A stretch of DNA of 64,000 nt from Pirellulales bacterium (GCA_033762255.1 JANRLT010000036.1:1-64000), one strand, 5' to 3'; shown: positions 8,401 to 18,172, numbered from the stretch's first letter. Numbers and translations: made by a program. Notes: generated by a model not told the origin, from the letters alone.

Positions 8401-11130
8401 ATGTCCGTAGCCGACCAGCGACCAAATCCCGATCTGCTTTTGACCCAGGTGCAGGCGGAAGATCTGCAAGCGCGGCGCGGTCGGCTGAAAATCTTTTTTG
8501 GATACGCGGCTGGCGTGGGCAAGACCTACGCCATGCTCCAGGCGGGACAGCGGGCCAAAGCCGCGGGGGTAGATGTGGTCGTGGGCTATGTGGAACCACA
8601 TGGCCGCCAAGAGACCGAGGCTCTCTTGGCGGGGTTGGAACAATTGCCCACACGCTCCTGCGAGCACCGCGGCGTGACCCTGCAAGAATTTGACCTGGAT
8701 CGCGCGCTCGATCGTCGCCCCGCGCTGATTCTGGTCGATGAATTAGCGCATACCAACGCTCCCGGAAGTCGTCATACCAAGCGTTGGCAAGATATCCTAG
8801 AGCTGCTGGCGGCCGGGATTGATGTGTATAGCTCGCTCAATGTGCAACATATCGAAAGCCTGAATGATGTCATCGCCGGAGTGACGGGCGTTATTGTGCG
8901 GGAAACACTCCCCGACGCCGTTTTGGAAAACGCTGATGAGATCGAGTTGATTGACATTACGCCCGATCAATTGCGGGATCGGTTGCAAGCCGGAAAAATT
9001 TACCTGCCCCAGCAGGCCGAGCGGGCCATCAATAATTTTTTTCTGAAAACGAATCTCGTCGCCCTGCGCGAGCTGTCCTTACGGCAGGCGGCCAATCGCA
9101 TCCGCCGCGATGTTGATTCCGCCCATCAACGTCGCGCGGCCAAGCAGCCCTGGCTGACCAACGAGCGGCTGTTGGTTTGTGTCGGTCCCAGCCCTTCCTC
9201 GGCCAAGGTTCTGCGCGCGTCCAAGCGGTTGGCCGCGTCGCTGGACGCGCCGTGGTTGGCGGTCTCCGTCGACACGGGTCACGGCTCCGCCGCAAATTCC
9301 ACGGTCGCTGCACAAACTTCGGCCCATTTACATTTAGCCGAACAACTAGGAGCGGAAACCCATACCCTAGTCGGCACCAATGTCGCCGAAACGATTTTAA
9401 ACTATGCCCGCGAGCGCAATGTTAGCAAAATCGTGCTGGGTAAAACAGCCGCTCCCTTATGGCAGCGAATGTGGAAGGCACCGCTGGTGGATCAACTGCT
9501 GGCTGAAAGCGGTGAGATCGATATTTATGTGATTCGCGGTGATGAAGCAGAAAGTCGGACTCCCCACCCCGCTCCGGCTGCTCCCGTGCCAGATAAACGA
9601 CCTTATTGGTATGCGCTCGTGGCTGTCGCGGTTGGCACCATGATCGGGTTTGTGTGCGATTGGTTGGGCATGGGGGAGGGAAACCTCAGCATGCTGTTTC
9701 TTTTGTGCGTGGTCTTTGTCGCCACGAGGTATGGCGGCGGACCGGCCATTATAGCCTCGCTCGCGGGAGTTCTTTCATTCGATTTTTTCTTTGTGCCTCC
9801 GCGCTGGACCTTTGCCGTCCATGATACCCAGTACATCGTCACGTTTGTGGTAATGCTTTTTGTGGGCCTGCTGGTGAGCCGTCTGACCAACCAAGTCCGC
9901 GAGCAACTTCGCGCCGCCCAAGAGCGCGAGCGGCGCACGCACGCGCTGTACCGCCTCTCGCGGCAATTGGGCGAGGCGAACGGATCGGAATTTTTGGTGC
10001 AAATGGCCGGCCGCCAATTGCAAGAAATCTTTCAAGCCCAGGTTGTGATTTATTTACCACACGGCCAGGAATTAAGCCTCCGTTTTGGCGGGCATACGCA
10101 AATTGCCAAGGATTCCCAGAATTTCACCGTCGCCGAGTGGGTCAGCCGGCAACAACAGCCTGCTGGCTGGAAAACCGACACGCTGCCGCAGGCGACGGCC
10201 CTGTTTTTGCCCCTGGTGGGGACCCAACACAACTTGGGCGTGGTGGGAATCCGCCCCCAAGAGGAATGGCGGTTGCAAGATCCCGAGGAACGCCGCTTAT
10301 TAGAGTCATGCGCCGCGCAAATCGCCCTCGCGCTCGAGCGCGATGAGTTGGCGTTGGCCGCGCATACGGCGGAGTTACGGGTGGAGGCGGAGGAACTGCG
10401 GAATTCGCTTTTAAGCTCGGTATCGCATGATTTGCGCACTCCGTTGGCGGCCATTGCGGGGGCGGGGACTAGTTTGCTATCCGCGGCAGACACGATTTCG
10501 CCGCAAACCAAGGCCGAGCTACTGGAAACGATTGTTGACGAATCGCAGCGCTTGACGCGGTTGGTCGAAAATTTGCTGGATATGACACGCCTGGAAGCGG
10601 GCAAATTGCAGTTGCACTTGCAATGGCAAGTGTTGGAGGAATTGCTGGGTTCGGCCCTGGCGCGGTTAAAAAAGCCGCTGGCCTTACGTCCGCTCAAGGT
10701 GGAAATTGCCGAACAATTTCCCTTAATCCAGGTGGATGGGCTATTATTTGAACAAATGTTGGTTAATTTGCTGGAGAATGCCGCGCGGTACACACCCCCC
10801 GATTCGCCAATTACCATCGCGGCCAGCATGACCGGCGGGGAGTTGCTATTGGAAGTACGTGATCGCGGTCCGGGATTACCGTCGGGAAAGGAAGAGTTGA
10901 TTTTTGATAAATTTTACCGATCCGCGGGTCGACTGCCCGATGGACAACGGGGAGTCGGCTTGGGCCTGGCCATCTGCCGGGCGATTGCCACCGCGCATCA
11001 GGGGACCATTCGCGCGTATAATCAACCGGGAGGGGGCGCGGTCTTTGAAGTAAGACTTCCCTGCTCGGCCAATCCGCCGCAGGTGCCCAATCTGGAACTA
11101 CCTGAATCCCCCCTCCCCCTGAAAAACTAA
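8401..11130 (+). CDS. kdpD: Sensor histidine kinase KdpD
   Basis: A 909-residue osmosensitive K+ sensor kinase. It has an N-terminal KdpD domain with Walker A GYAAGVGKT at residues 34-42, followed by a Usp-like domain (about 250-375). Four closely spaced membrane helices of the DUF4118 type lie at about 400-510, followed by a GAF-like segment. The dimerisation domain carries the phosphorylated histidine in SSVSHDLRTPLA near residue 676. The ATPase domain has an N box (NLLENAARYTPP) and G boxes (DRGPGLPSG, GVGLGLAICRAI). I choose ATG 8401 over a TTG 27 bases upstream, which would overlap the preceding gene. It pairs with KdpE directly downstream. Confidence 0.96.
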   Translation: MSVADQRPNPDLLLTQVQAEDLQARRGRLKIFFGYAAGVGKTYAMLQAGQRAKAAGVDVVVGYVEPHGRQETEALLAGLEQLPTRSCEHRGVTLQEFDLDRALDRRPALILVDELAHTNAPGSRHTKRWQDILELLAAGIDVYSSLNVQHIESLNDVIAGVTGVIVRETLPDAVLENADEIELIDITPDQLRDRLQAGKIYLPQQAERAINNFFLKTNLVALRELSLRQAANRIRRDVDSAHQRRAAKQPWLTNERLLVCVGPSPSSAKVLRASKRLAASLDAPWLAVSVDTGHGSAANSTVAAQTSAHLHLAEQLGAETHTLVGTNVAETILNYARERNVSKIVLGKTAAPLWQRMWKAPLVDQLLAESGEIDIYVIRGDEAESRTPHPAPAAPVPDKRPYWYALVAVAVGTMIGFVCDWLGMGEGNLSMLFLLCVVFVATRYGGGPAIIASLAGVLSFDFFFVPPRWTFAVHDTQYIVTFVVMLFVGLLVSRLTNQVREQLRAAQERERRTHALYRLSRQLGEANGSEFLVQMAGRQLQEIFQAQVVIYLPHGQELSLRFGGHTQIAKDSQNFTVAEWVSRQQQPAGWKTDTLPQATALFLPLVGTQHNLGVVGIRPQEEWRLQDPEERRLLESCAAQIALALERDELALAAHTAELRVEAEELRNSLLSSVSHDLRTPLAAIAGAGTSLLSAADTISPQTKAELLETIVDESQRLTRLVENLLDMTRLEAGKLQLHLQWQVLEELLGSALARLKKPLALRPLKVEIAEQFPLIQVDGLLFEQMLVNLLENAARYTPPDSPITIAASMTGGELLLEVRDRGPGLPSGKEELIFDKFYRSAGRLPDGQRGVGLGLAICRAIATAHQGTIRAYNQPGGGAVFEVRLPCSANPPQVPNLELPESPLPLKN

Positions 11131-11164
11131 TAAATACCCCCCTCGACGCGCCACGGTAATTTTT

Positions 11165-11905
11165 ATGTCCGCGAATATGCCATTAATTTTAGTGATCGAG
11201 GATGAAGCGCCAATCCGCAAATTCTTGCGGGTGTCGCTGACGGCCCATGGGTATCACCTGGTCGAGGCGGAGACCGCCGAACAGGGCTTGCGACTGGCGG
11301 CGCAGCAGCCGCCGGATTTGGTGATCTTGGATTTGGGTTTGCCAGACCAGGATGGACTGGAGTTGCTGGCTCGGTTGCGGGAATGGTTTCGCGGGCCGAT
11401 ATTGATTTTATCCGCGCGGGGAAATGAGCAAGACAAGGTCAAAGCCTTGGACCAGGGGGCCGACGATTACCTGACCAAGCCCTTTGGCGTCGAGGAATTG
11501 CAAGCGCGATTGCGTGTGGCGCTGCGGCATAGCGCCTTGGCACGGCAGCCAACGGCCAGCCCGATCTTTGAAACAGGAGAATTAAAGGTGGATTTGGGGT
11601 CGCGGCGAGTCTTTCGCGCGGGAGAAGAAATCCATCTGACCCCGTTGGAATATCGCCTCTTGACGACCATGATTCAGCACGCTGGCAAGGTGCTGACCCA
11701 CCGCTTTTTATTAAAGGAGGTCTGGGGACCGCAGCAAGTCCAAGAGCATCATTACCTGCGGGTGTATATGGCGGGCTTGCGCCGCAAAATCGAAAAAGAT
11801 TCCGCGCTGCCGCAGTATTTACTCACCGAGACCGGAGTCGGCTATCGACTGCGGCAGGTTGATACCACTTTCGCGGAAAACGGGGCAAGTGCGCCGCGTG
11901 AATGA
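11165..11905 (+). CDS. kdpE: OmpR-family response regulator KdpE
   Basis: A 246-residue two-domain regulator. The receiver domain has the acidic pair in VIEDEAPIRK, the phosphorylated Asp in VILDLGLPDQDG (about residue 56) and the conserved Lys in YLTKPFG. The C-terminal winged-helix domain includes LTPLEYRLLTTMIQHAGKV and ends with the typical RRKIE and GVGYRL. With KdpD it would activate the kdp operon at low K+ or high osmolarity, plausibly through the candidate operator at 3182-3210. It ends 25 bases before the convergent stop of the DtxR-type gene, with no obvious terminator between. Confidence 0.95.
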   Translation: MSANMPLILVIEDEAPIRKFLRVSLTAHGYHLVEAETAEQGLRLAAQQPPDLVILDLGLPDQDGLELLARLREWFRGPILILSARGNEQDKVKALDQGADDYLTKPFGVEELQARLRVALRHSALARQPTASPIFETGELKVDLGSRRVFRAGEEIHLTPLEYRLLTTMIQHAGKVLTHRFLLKEVWGPQQVQEHHYLRVYMAGLRRKIEKDSALPQYLLTETGVGYRLRQVDTTFAENGASAPRE

Positions 11906-11930
11906 CGCGATGTCGCCAGAACAAAAATTG

Positions 11931-12590
11931 TCACGCCAGCTCAATTTGAATCTGCCCGGCGGCGGGCAGGCTGACCGCAAATTCTTGCCCTTCGACTCGA
12001 ATTGTCATTAGCCCGGATTCAGGCTGCAATACCGTAACTTCGCCGACGGTTCCCAGGGCCAGATGACTGGCGGTCAAATATCGTAAAAATTCGGGCGATT
12101 GGTCCAGCACCCGCGTGATACGAAACGATTTGCCCGGGGGGCAGGCCGCCAGCGACATCGCCGCCGTCGCCGCCATCGATCCATCCGCCCGCGGGATGGG
12201 ATCACCGTGGGGATCGACCGCGGGATGACCCAGATAGTCATCGATTCGATCCACCAGCAAATCGCTGACGGCATGTTCCATGTGTTCCGCTTCTTCGTGG
12301 ACCTCGTCCCACGTCAATTGCAGGGTCTTGGCCAGGAATAATTCGATCAGTCGATGTCGCCGTATCACCCGCAAGGCCAATGCCGAACCGGATTTGGTGA
12401 GGCTAACGCCGGAATACGGCTGATAGGTCGCCAATCCGCTTTCGTTCAGCGTCTTGAGCATGCTGGTCACCGTTCCGGGTGAAACGCCCAAGGCCGCGGC
12501 CAACTGACCAGTGGCCACGTTTGGCTGGTCCCCGCCCAGGCCAATTTGATAAATGGCCTTAACATAATTTTCCACAGTGAGACTGGGCAT
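11931..12590 (-). CDS. DtxR/MntR-family metal-dependent transcriptional regulator
   Basis: A 219-residue protein. The winged-helix DNA-binding domain (VENYVKAIYQIG, LGVSPGTVTSMLKTLNE) is followed by a dimerisation domain with HRLIELFL and VHEEAEHMEHAVSD, then a C-terminal FeoA/SH3-like domain. Compared with DtxR and MntR, the anchor and primary-site ligands H..., E..., H, E, E, H of the second helix pair are present, with Glu where DtxR has Cys102, as in MntR. The first-helix ligand position is Asn rather than Met or Asp, so metal preference is uncertain. I use ATG 12590 (MPSLTVEN), where the family starts; upstream in-frame sequence is not family-like. It probably represses metal-uptake genes elsewhere. 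Confidence 0.85.
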   Translation of the reverse strand: MPSLTVENYVKAIYQIGLGGDQPNVATGQLAAALGVSPGTVTSMLKTLNESGLATYQPYSGVSLTKSGSALALRVIRRHRLIELFLAKTLQLTWDEVHEEAEHMEHAVSDLLVDRIDDYLGHPAVDPHGDPIPRADGSMAATAAMSLAACPPGKSFRITRVLDQSPEFLRYLTASHLALGTVGEVTVLQPESGLMTIRVEGQEFAVSLPAAGQIQIELA

Positions 12591-12759
12591 GCAATTCGCC
12601 TGGAGAGAGGGGAACTTCCCTTTGCCAGATGTCCAAATTCCGGCAAACGGACCTAGGATTTTACACATTTTCCGGCGGTTGAAAAGCTACAGGCCGGGAC
12701 TTTGCTACCGATGAGGCAGATCAGGAGAATTTGTAACTGTTATTAACATAAAGAATCTT

Positions 12760-12793
12760 AATACCCCCAGAAGGAATTTTCTAAATGGGTATT
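12760..12793. repeat. Short inverted repeat upstream of the DtxR-type gene
   Basis: AATACCC at 12760-12766 is repeated in inverted form as GGGTATT at 12787-12793, 20 bases apart. It lies 31 bases past the aminotransferase stop and about 170 bases upstream of the regulator start. It could be a weak hairpin or an operator; neither can be decided from sequence alone. Confidence 0.3.
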
Positions 12794-12823
12794 ATGAGGG
12801 TACTGAGAGAATTTTTGCGGGAT

Positions 12824-13993
12824 TTAACACAGATTTGAAAGCGCGGCGCATAACCGCTCTATCTGGTCCACCGTGTTGTACAAATGAGCGGAAACACGCA
12901 CAAAGCGGCGATTTTGCCAGTTCAAGACGGGACATTCGATGCCATATTGTTCCCAAAGCGCCCGTTTGATGGGGGGGGCGTCGCCAGGGGGTAATTCCAC
13001 AAGCGCCATCGTCCCGCACCATTCCATGGTGGCGGGCGCTAGCGGGGGACGGCCATAAATGGCGGTCAAGCGCTCTTTAGCGTGGGCAGCCAGGCCAAAA
13101 GTGTATTCGCGAAATTGACTCCAACCCACCGTCTGACCTAAAAAGTCAATCGCCGCGGGAATCGTCAAATACGGCGAATGATCCCGTGTGCCCGGCCACA
13201 AAAATTCATCCCGCGGTTCTCGAGGCTGGGCCGGCGGGACGCGTCCCCAACTGAGAATAGGAGCGCTAAGATTCGCCTGCCACCGGGGATGCGCATATAA
13301 GAAACCGCTCCCCAGGGGCGCGCACAGCCATTTGTGACAACTGGCTACATAAAAGTCGCAATCCAAAGCATCCAGGCCTAAATCAAGCTGGGCCACGGCA
13401 TGGGGACCGTCCACAACCACGATGACCCGCTCTCCATGGCAAGCGCGAATCGCCGCGGTGATATGCGCCACCGGAAGGGTCACGGCGGTGGCTGAGGTGA
13501 TATGGCTCAGGACGACGATAGTCGTGCGGGGGGTAATCGCCGCTAAAATATCATCCACCACCTGTTGAGCCGTCGTAAAAGGAGTGGTTAACCGGGCAAT
13601 GATTGGCTCGTGAGCGCCAGATTCCTGGCATTTGCGCTGCCAAATGCGCACAACAGCGCCGTATTCATGGTCCGTCAGTAGCACTTCGTCCCCTGTCCGC
13701 ATGATGACCGAGCGGGCGACGGCGTTCATGGCGGCGGTGCAGTTTTCTTGAAATACCAGGTTGTCGGGGGATGCGCCGACCAGTTTGGCCAGAATGTCCC
13801 GCGCTGCAAACCAGGCTGGTTCCAACACGCGGTCAAAAAACTCCATGGGGTTGGCATTCATCCGCGCGCGCCACTGCGCCTGGCTTGCTTGAACAATCCG
13901 GGGGGGAGGTCCAAAGGAACCATGATTAAGATAGGTCACCCCGGGCGGAAACTGCCATTCCTCCGCCACCATTAAAGGGTTCAAACTGGCCAT
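12824..13993 (-). CDS. PLP-dependent aminotransferase class V fold enzyme (isopenicillin-N-epimerase-like)
   Basis: A protein of about 389 residues in the class V aminotransferase/cysteine desulfurase superfamily. The N-terminal YLNHGSFGPPPR is characteristic of the isopenicillin N epimerase-like subfamily. ENCTAAMNAVARSV binds the cofactor phosphate, VVDGPHAVAQLDL contains the cofactor-contacting Asp, and the Schiff-base lysine is in YVASCHKWLCAPLGSGF. The true substrate cannot be read from sequence; members act as epimerases, desulfurases or aminotransferases, and antibiotic synthesis should not be assumed. A GTG nine codons upstream (14020) is an alternative start. It lies 45 bases after the ABC permease stop and may share its transcript. 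Confidence 0.85.
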   Translation of the reverse strand: MASLNPLMVAEEWQFPPGVTYLNHGSFGPPPRIVQASQAQWRARMNANPMEFFDRVLEPAWFAARDILAKLVGASPDNLVFQENCTAAMNAVARSVIMRTGDEVLLTDHEYGAVVRIWQRKCQESGAHEPIIARLTTPFTTAQQVVDDILAAITPRTTIVVLSHITSATAVTLPVAHITAAIRACHGERVIVVVDGPHAVAQLDLGLDALDCDFYVASCHKWLCAPLGSGFLYAHPRWQANLSAPILSWGRVPPAQPREPRDEFLWPGTRDHSPYLTIPAAIDFLGQTVGWSQFREYTFGLAAHAKERLTAIYGRPPLAPATMEWCGTMALVELPPGDAPPIKRALWEQYGIECPVLNWQNRRFVRVSAHLYNTVDQIERLCAALSNLC

Positions 13994-14038
13994 GATCTGT
14001 GTCACGCGGGGATGATCCACGGAAAAAAAGCGGTGCGA

Positions 14039-15871
14039 CTAAAACTCGTATTTGCGAAACGACTGAATTCCCAACCACATCACGCCCAAGGTGGCCGCCA
14101 GCATGAGCAGCAAATTGACACCCTGCGAGAGGATAATCGCCGACGTGCCCCCCAGCCAGGTGATCCAGGAATCTGGCTGAAAGGCCATGATGCCCCGTTC
14201 GCGAATGATCCAGAGCTGGCAGGGGATGGCGGCAATCAGCACAATCAACAGGATATAACTGGCGCTGATTACTAGATTGAGCGTCCCGCCAAAGCCGGCG
14301 GCGATTTTAGAAGGGGACTCTTCGCGCAGATCGGGCATGATCGCCCCTAGTCCCACCGCCAATCCCGCCAAGCCCCAACAAAGCTGCAAGCAGGACAATT
14401 GGTGCAACAGCATCAACCACTGGGGCAAATCCAACATCCAATCGCTAAATCCGATCAGTAGCGCGCAGGGAATCCAGGACCCCAAGGAGGCGAATAAAAA
14501 CTTGGCCATTAAGATCGCCCCCCGATCCACGGGGAGCAAATTTAAGATCCAAAATCGCTGTCCCTCCAGACTGATCATGGGATAAATAAAGCGGGTGGTA
14601 AACGTGCTGAGGATCAGTCCCACCACCGCCAAATTTAAAAAACCGATCAGTGCTGAATATTCACGCTCGTAGGGAAATCGCCGCAAATTGAGCAAATACA
14701 GCACCAACAATCCAAAAAACAACACCACTTGCAGCCATTGCAGGGGATCGCGGTGAAAGATTCGCCATTCCTTGTGAATCAATACCCGCAAATCCCTGGG
14801 AAAAAACCACAGCCAGCGCGACCGCCGCCACGGGTTGGGCTGCCGCGCGGACGGCGCAAATTTTCCCCGCGCGCCGGGCATGACTTGCAGCTTTTGATAG
14901 GCCTCCCGCACCAGCGGTCCCGCCAGATACGCCGCCACCAAATTTGTCATAAGCGCGTTGGAAATCAATACCCCCAAAAAGAGCAGGCTTTCCGACCAAG
15001 GTTGCGTGGCCAGGTCCAGTTCGGACTGTTGATTCTGGGCGTTGATCAAGCCCGCGCTTAACCAATAACTGGGCAAAAACCGCTGTTCGGTGTATTGCAA
15101 TCGCTCTCCCAGATTGGCCCACCACGCGCGGGAGGTAAAATCCTGCTGGTCCACGGCCAGGGCAGACCAACTGACCCAAACCAAATAACCAAGAAAGATG
15201 GCGATCGCCCCCACCAAGACTAGCATCCGCCGCCGTGGCAAAAAATAGACCACCAACACGCAGACCAAAGCGCCGCAGCCCACGGGTATGTATAAAAACG
15301 AGACTAAAAATGGGAGCATAAGCGCGTAATAATACCACGGTGCATCCGTCGAGACCCCCGCCGCCACCAGCATCGGCGTGCTGGTCAACAAAAACCCCCA
15401 ACCGGTAAACCAGATGGTTTCTTGGTATTTGTGGTGAAAGATGGCGTTTCCCGAGAGGGGTTGCGTTAATAGCCACCGCATTTCCGTCGAACGAAACAGC
15501 CCCCCATACATGATTAGCCCCGACGATATCGTTAACATCATCATCAGGGCGCTAAAATAGGTATTAAAGATGCTGGGCTTTAAATCGCCAAAGTTCGCTA
15601 AAAACACAAAGCCTTCGTGAAATAGCACATACAGTCCGATCCAAAAGCTGATGCTCAGCACGACGATCAGGGATAACCGCAGACGCGAAGTTTTGATTTT
15701 GTGCCAGATTGCGGCGCGCAACTGGCTGAGCCGCAAGCGGGAAAGCAGCGTATGTTCGGCGCGTAGTGATAGTCCCGCGCCAGCCTGGGCCAGTTCCGTG
15801 TCAAAGGGCGTCCGCCGGGCCGCGGCGGCATCCGGGGGAACGCTGTTCGCGGCTGGCGGGTCCAGGCTCAT
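14039..15871 (-). CDS. ABC transporter permease, about 12 membrane helices
   Basis: A 610-residue integral membrane protein. Its cytoplasmic N-terminus is rich in Ala and Pro, and about twelve hydrophobic segments follow (for example LSLIVVLSISFWIGLYVLF, then WLQVVLFFGLLVLYLLNL). The start overlaps the stop of the ATP-binding subunit by four bases (ATGA), so the two form an exporter of ABC-2 type. Pairs like this are common in planctomycetes; substrate unknown. Family assignment rests mainly on topology and the coupled ATPase. The C-terminus is basic (QSFRKYEF). Confidence 0.8.
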   Translation of the reverse strand: MSLDPPAANSVPPDAAAARRTPFDTELAQAGAGLSLRAEHTLLSRLRLSQLRAAIWHKIKTSRLRLSLIVVLSISFWIGLYVLFHEGFVFLANFGDLKPSIFNTYFSALMMMLTISSGLIMYGGLFRSTEMRWLLTQPLSGNAIFHHKYQETIWFTGWGFLLTSTPMLVAAGVSTDAPWYYYALMLPFLVSFLYIPVGCGALVCVLVVYFLPRRRMLVLVGAIAIFLGYLVWVSWSALAVDQQDFTSRAWWANLGERLQYTEQRFLPSYWLSAGLINAQNQQSELDLATQPWSESLLFLGVLISNALMTNLVAAYLAGPLVREAYQKLQVMPGARGKFAPSARQPNPWRRSRWLWFFPRDLRVLIHKEWRIFHRDPLQWLQVVLFFGLLVLYLLNLRRFPYEREYSALIGFLNLAVVGLILSTFTTRFIYPMISLEGQRFWILNLLPVDRGAILMAKFLFASLGSWIPCALLIGFSDWMLDLPQWLMLLHQLSCLQLCWGLAGLAVGLGAIMPDLREESPSKIAAGFGGTLNLVISASYILLIVLIAAIPCQLWIIRERGIMAFQPDSWITWLGGTSAIILSQGVNLLLMLAATLGVMWLGIQSFRKYEF

Positions 15872-16635
15872 GCGGGGGGCGTGGGATCGGCGGTATTAGA
15901 CACGGGTAAATCGCGATTGGCGATAAATCGCAAAAACAACTCTTCCAGGTTGAGCGTGTCCTGGGGCGCGGTTTGCCGCAGTTGGTCCAGGGTGCCGGTA
16001 AATCGCAATCGGCCTCCATCAATAATACCAATTCTGCTGGCAATTTGCTCGGCCACGCCCAGGGAATGCGTGGACATCAGGACGCTTTTACCGGCGGCGG
16101 CCATCTCGCCTAGTAAAATTCGAACCAGCCGCGCGCTGCGCGGGTCCAGGCCGACCATTGGCTCATCCACGATCAGGACCGCCGGATCATGCAGCAGGGC
16201 CGCGGCAAAGGCGACCCGTTGTTTCATGCCGTGGGAGTAGCTCTCGGCCAGTTCATCCAAAAAATTGCTTAATTCAAACCGTTCGGTCAGTTCCGCGACG
16301 CGGCTGGCGATTTTACCGCGGTCGAGCGCGTGAACCTCTCCCACAAACCACAAAAATTCCCGTCCGGTAAGCTTGTCATACAGGTAAGGCTCATCCGGGA
16401 CATAGCCGACCAATTGATGCGCCTGGCGGGTCTGGGTGACAATATCATATCCGCAAATGCGGATCGTGCCGGCGGTGGGGCGCAATAAACCCACCAGCAT
16501 TTTGATGGTGGTGGTTTTGCCAGCTCCGTTTGGGCCTAAATAGGCCAGCAATTCTCCGGGGTAAACGTTTAAGTTTAACCCGGATACGGCGACCTTGGAG
16601 CCATAACTGCGATAGACGTCCAGCAGTTCGATCAT
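15868..16635 (-). CDS. ABC transporter ATP-binding protein
   Basis: A 255-residue ATPase with Walker A GPNGAGKTTTIKML, Q-loop region VGYVPDEPYLYDKLTGREFL, signature ESYSHGMKQRVAFAAALL, Walker B VLIVDEPMVGLD and H-loop MSTHSLGVAEQI. This is the CcmA/ABC-2 exporter subfamily. It is the first gene of the pair; its TGA overlaps the permease start. It drives export by the downstream permease. The C-terminal 20 residues (SNTADPTPPA) are an unstructured tail. Confidence 0.93.
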   Translation of the reverse strand: MIELLDVYRSYGSKVAVSGLNLNVYPGELLAYLGPNGAGKTTTIKMLVGLLRPTAGTIRICGYDIVTQTRQAHQLVGYVPDEPYLYDKLTGREFLWFVGEVHALDRGKIASRVAELTERFELSNFLDELAESYSHGMKQRVAFAAALLHDPAVLIVDEPMVGLDPRSARLVRILLGEMAAAGKSVLMSTHSLGVAEQIASRIGIIDGGRLRFTGTLDQLRQTAPQDTLNLEELFLRFIANRDLPVSNTADPTPPA

Positions 16636-16737
16636 GATTGTAATGCCGCAAAGTTGCCGCCGGACGATTCCGCGGGAGACGGAAATGGAGGGGGGAACTG
16701 TTTGTTCCGTTCGCCATCCCCCGCGGTAAAGCGCCGC

Positions 16738-18060
16738 TTAATCTCCCACATCCGATTCTAAAAAGCGGGCCAGTTTATAAAAATCGCTTGTCGGAGAAAT
16801 ATACCGCACGACCGTGACCAGAGTTTCCGGATTGACCAACTGTTCAAAAGGGACATAGTTCAGGTCCAACTGGCCGCTGACGCTGACCATCACGCCATTA
16901 AGCCGTTGTTCCACCAAAGCCCGGTAGGCCCCCACGCCCAACTGGCTTCCCAGCATGGCGTCAAAGGCGTGCGGCCGGGCGCAGCGGACTTCGTAACCCA
17001 GTTGCATGCCGTTGACCTTGCGGGTTTTGCCGGTTTGCTTTTTAAACTCATCCGCGACAAGCTTACTAAACATCTTGCCCAGGTTGATTTCGGCAATGCT
17101 GATATGTCCGTGGTCGTCGCGACCGACCCCTTGCAAATATTTTTGGGGCAAAAGCTCGGCCAGGCCCTCGGCCATGACGATCACGCCGTATTGCTTGCCT
17201 TCGACTTCTTCGCGCAGCCGCATGGTCTTGATGATGCGGTTGACGACTTCATCCACATTCATGACAAAGCGGGTTTTGGTTTCGCCCGTTTTGGGGTCGG
17301 TCACTTGTTCCGTCGCCCGAAATTTACCGTGGATATCCTCGACGCTGATCACTAGCGACGCCTCGCCGGCGATGGCCGCTCCATAGGCCAGCCAACCCGC
17401 CGAACGGCCCATGGTTTCGCACAAAAAATACGCGCGCCCCGCCTCGGCGTCGTACAATAAGTTGCGAATCTCGCTGGCGAGCGTCTCTACCGCCGTAAAA
17501 TAGCCAAACGTAAAATCAATCCCCGTATAGTCGTTATCGATGGTCTTGGGCAGGTGGACGACGGGGATCCGCCGCGCGTCGGCGGGGAGTCGATCCTGGA
17601 AGAGCTTAAATTTATTCGCCGTTTTAAGCGTGTCGTCGCCGCCAATGCTAATCAGGCAATCAATACCTAGCGAACACATCCCCTCATAGACGGTGCGCAG
17701 GGGTTTGACCCGTTCGGGATCATCCAGGTGGCTGGGATGGGAAACATTCTTGCCGGGGTTGGTCCGGGCGGTGCCGATCATGATCCCCTGGGAATTCCGC
17801 GTCCGCCGCAGCATTTTTTGGTCAATGACGATGTAATCCTGCCCCTGCACCAGCGGCCGTTCCGGTCCAAATTCAACCAAGCTGGAATACCCATGCAGAA
17901 TCCCCACCACGTCGATGCCATTGCGTAAAAAAGAGATCGCGGCGGCGGAAATAACGGCATTGGCGGCTGGAGCCGGCCCACCGGCAAAAAGGATGCCGAC
18001 ACGACGAAACGGAGCTGCAATACGGGGAGGGCGTTTAAGGGTGGTGATATCGCTGGCCAT
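16738..18060 (-). CDS. 6-phosphofructokinase, pyrophosphate-dependent type by its active-site residues
   Basis: A 440-residue phosphofructokinase. The substrate-binding core is present: AGGPAPAANAVI, SIGGDDTLK, LPKTIDNDYTG and CETMGRSAGWLAYG. Two positions separate ATP- from PPi-users: ATP enzymes have GGDG and PGTIDND, whereas this protein has GGDD at 140-143 and Lys172 in PKTIDND. Both changes are typical of PPi-dependent enzymes, which work reversibly in glycolysis and gluconeogenesis. I prefer ATG 18060 (MASDITTLK) over a TTG four codons upstream. No other glycolytic gene is nearby. The gene is well separated from its neighbours. Confidence 0.9.
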   Translation of the reverse strand: MASDITTLKRPPRIAAPFRRVGILFAGGPAPAANAVISAAAISFLRNGIDVVGILHGYSSLVEFGPERPLVQGQDYIVIDQKMLRRTRNSQGIMIGTARTNPGKNVSHPSHLDDPERVKPLRTVYEGMCSLGIDCLISIGGDDTLKTANKFKLFQDRLPADARRIPVVHLPKTIDNDYTGIDFTFGYFTAVETLASEIRNLLYDAEAGRAYFLCETMGRSAGWLAYGAAIAGEASLVISVEDIHGKFRATEQVTDPKTGETKTRFVMNVDEVVNRIIKTMRLREEVEGKQYGVIVMAEGLAELLPQKYLQGVGRDDHGHISIAEINLGKMFSKLVADEFKKQTGKTRKVNGMQLGYEVRCARPHAFDAMLGSQLGVGAYRALVEQRLNGVMVSVSGQLDLNYVPFEQLVNPETLVTVVRYISPTSDFYKLARFLESDVGD

Positions 18061-18141
18061 GGGAGCTGTCAAAAAGGAGCGTGAGGGGGTGGAAAAGACC
18101 TGAATTTTAGCAATTCCAGGGAGCTTTTGCTACGCCTGCGC

Positions 18142-18172
18142 GGGAGGCGAGAGACGGAGACGGGAGGGTGGG
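18142..18172. repeat. G/A-rich heptamer-like repeat (GGGAGAC type)
   Basis: The stretch reads as imperfect copies of GGGAGNC and GGAGACG. Related short arrays occur at 26686-26711 and, on the opposite strand, 36247-36294. It lies in a 361-base gap (18061-18421) that otherwise holds only the terminator at 18344-18381. The array is well upstream of the PFK start. Confidence 0.5.
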
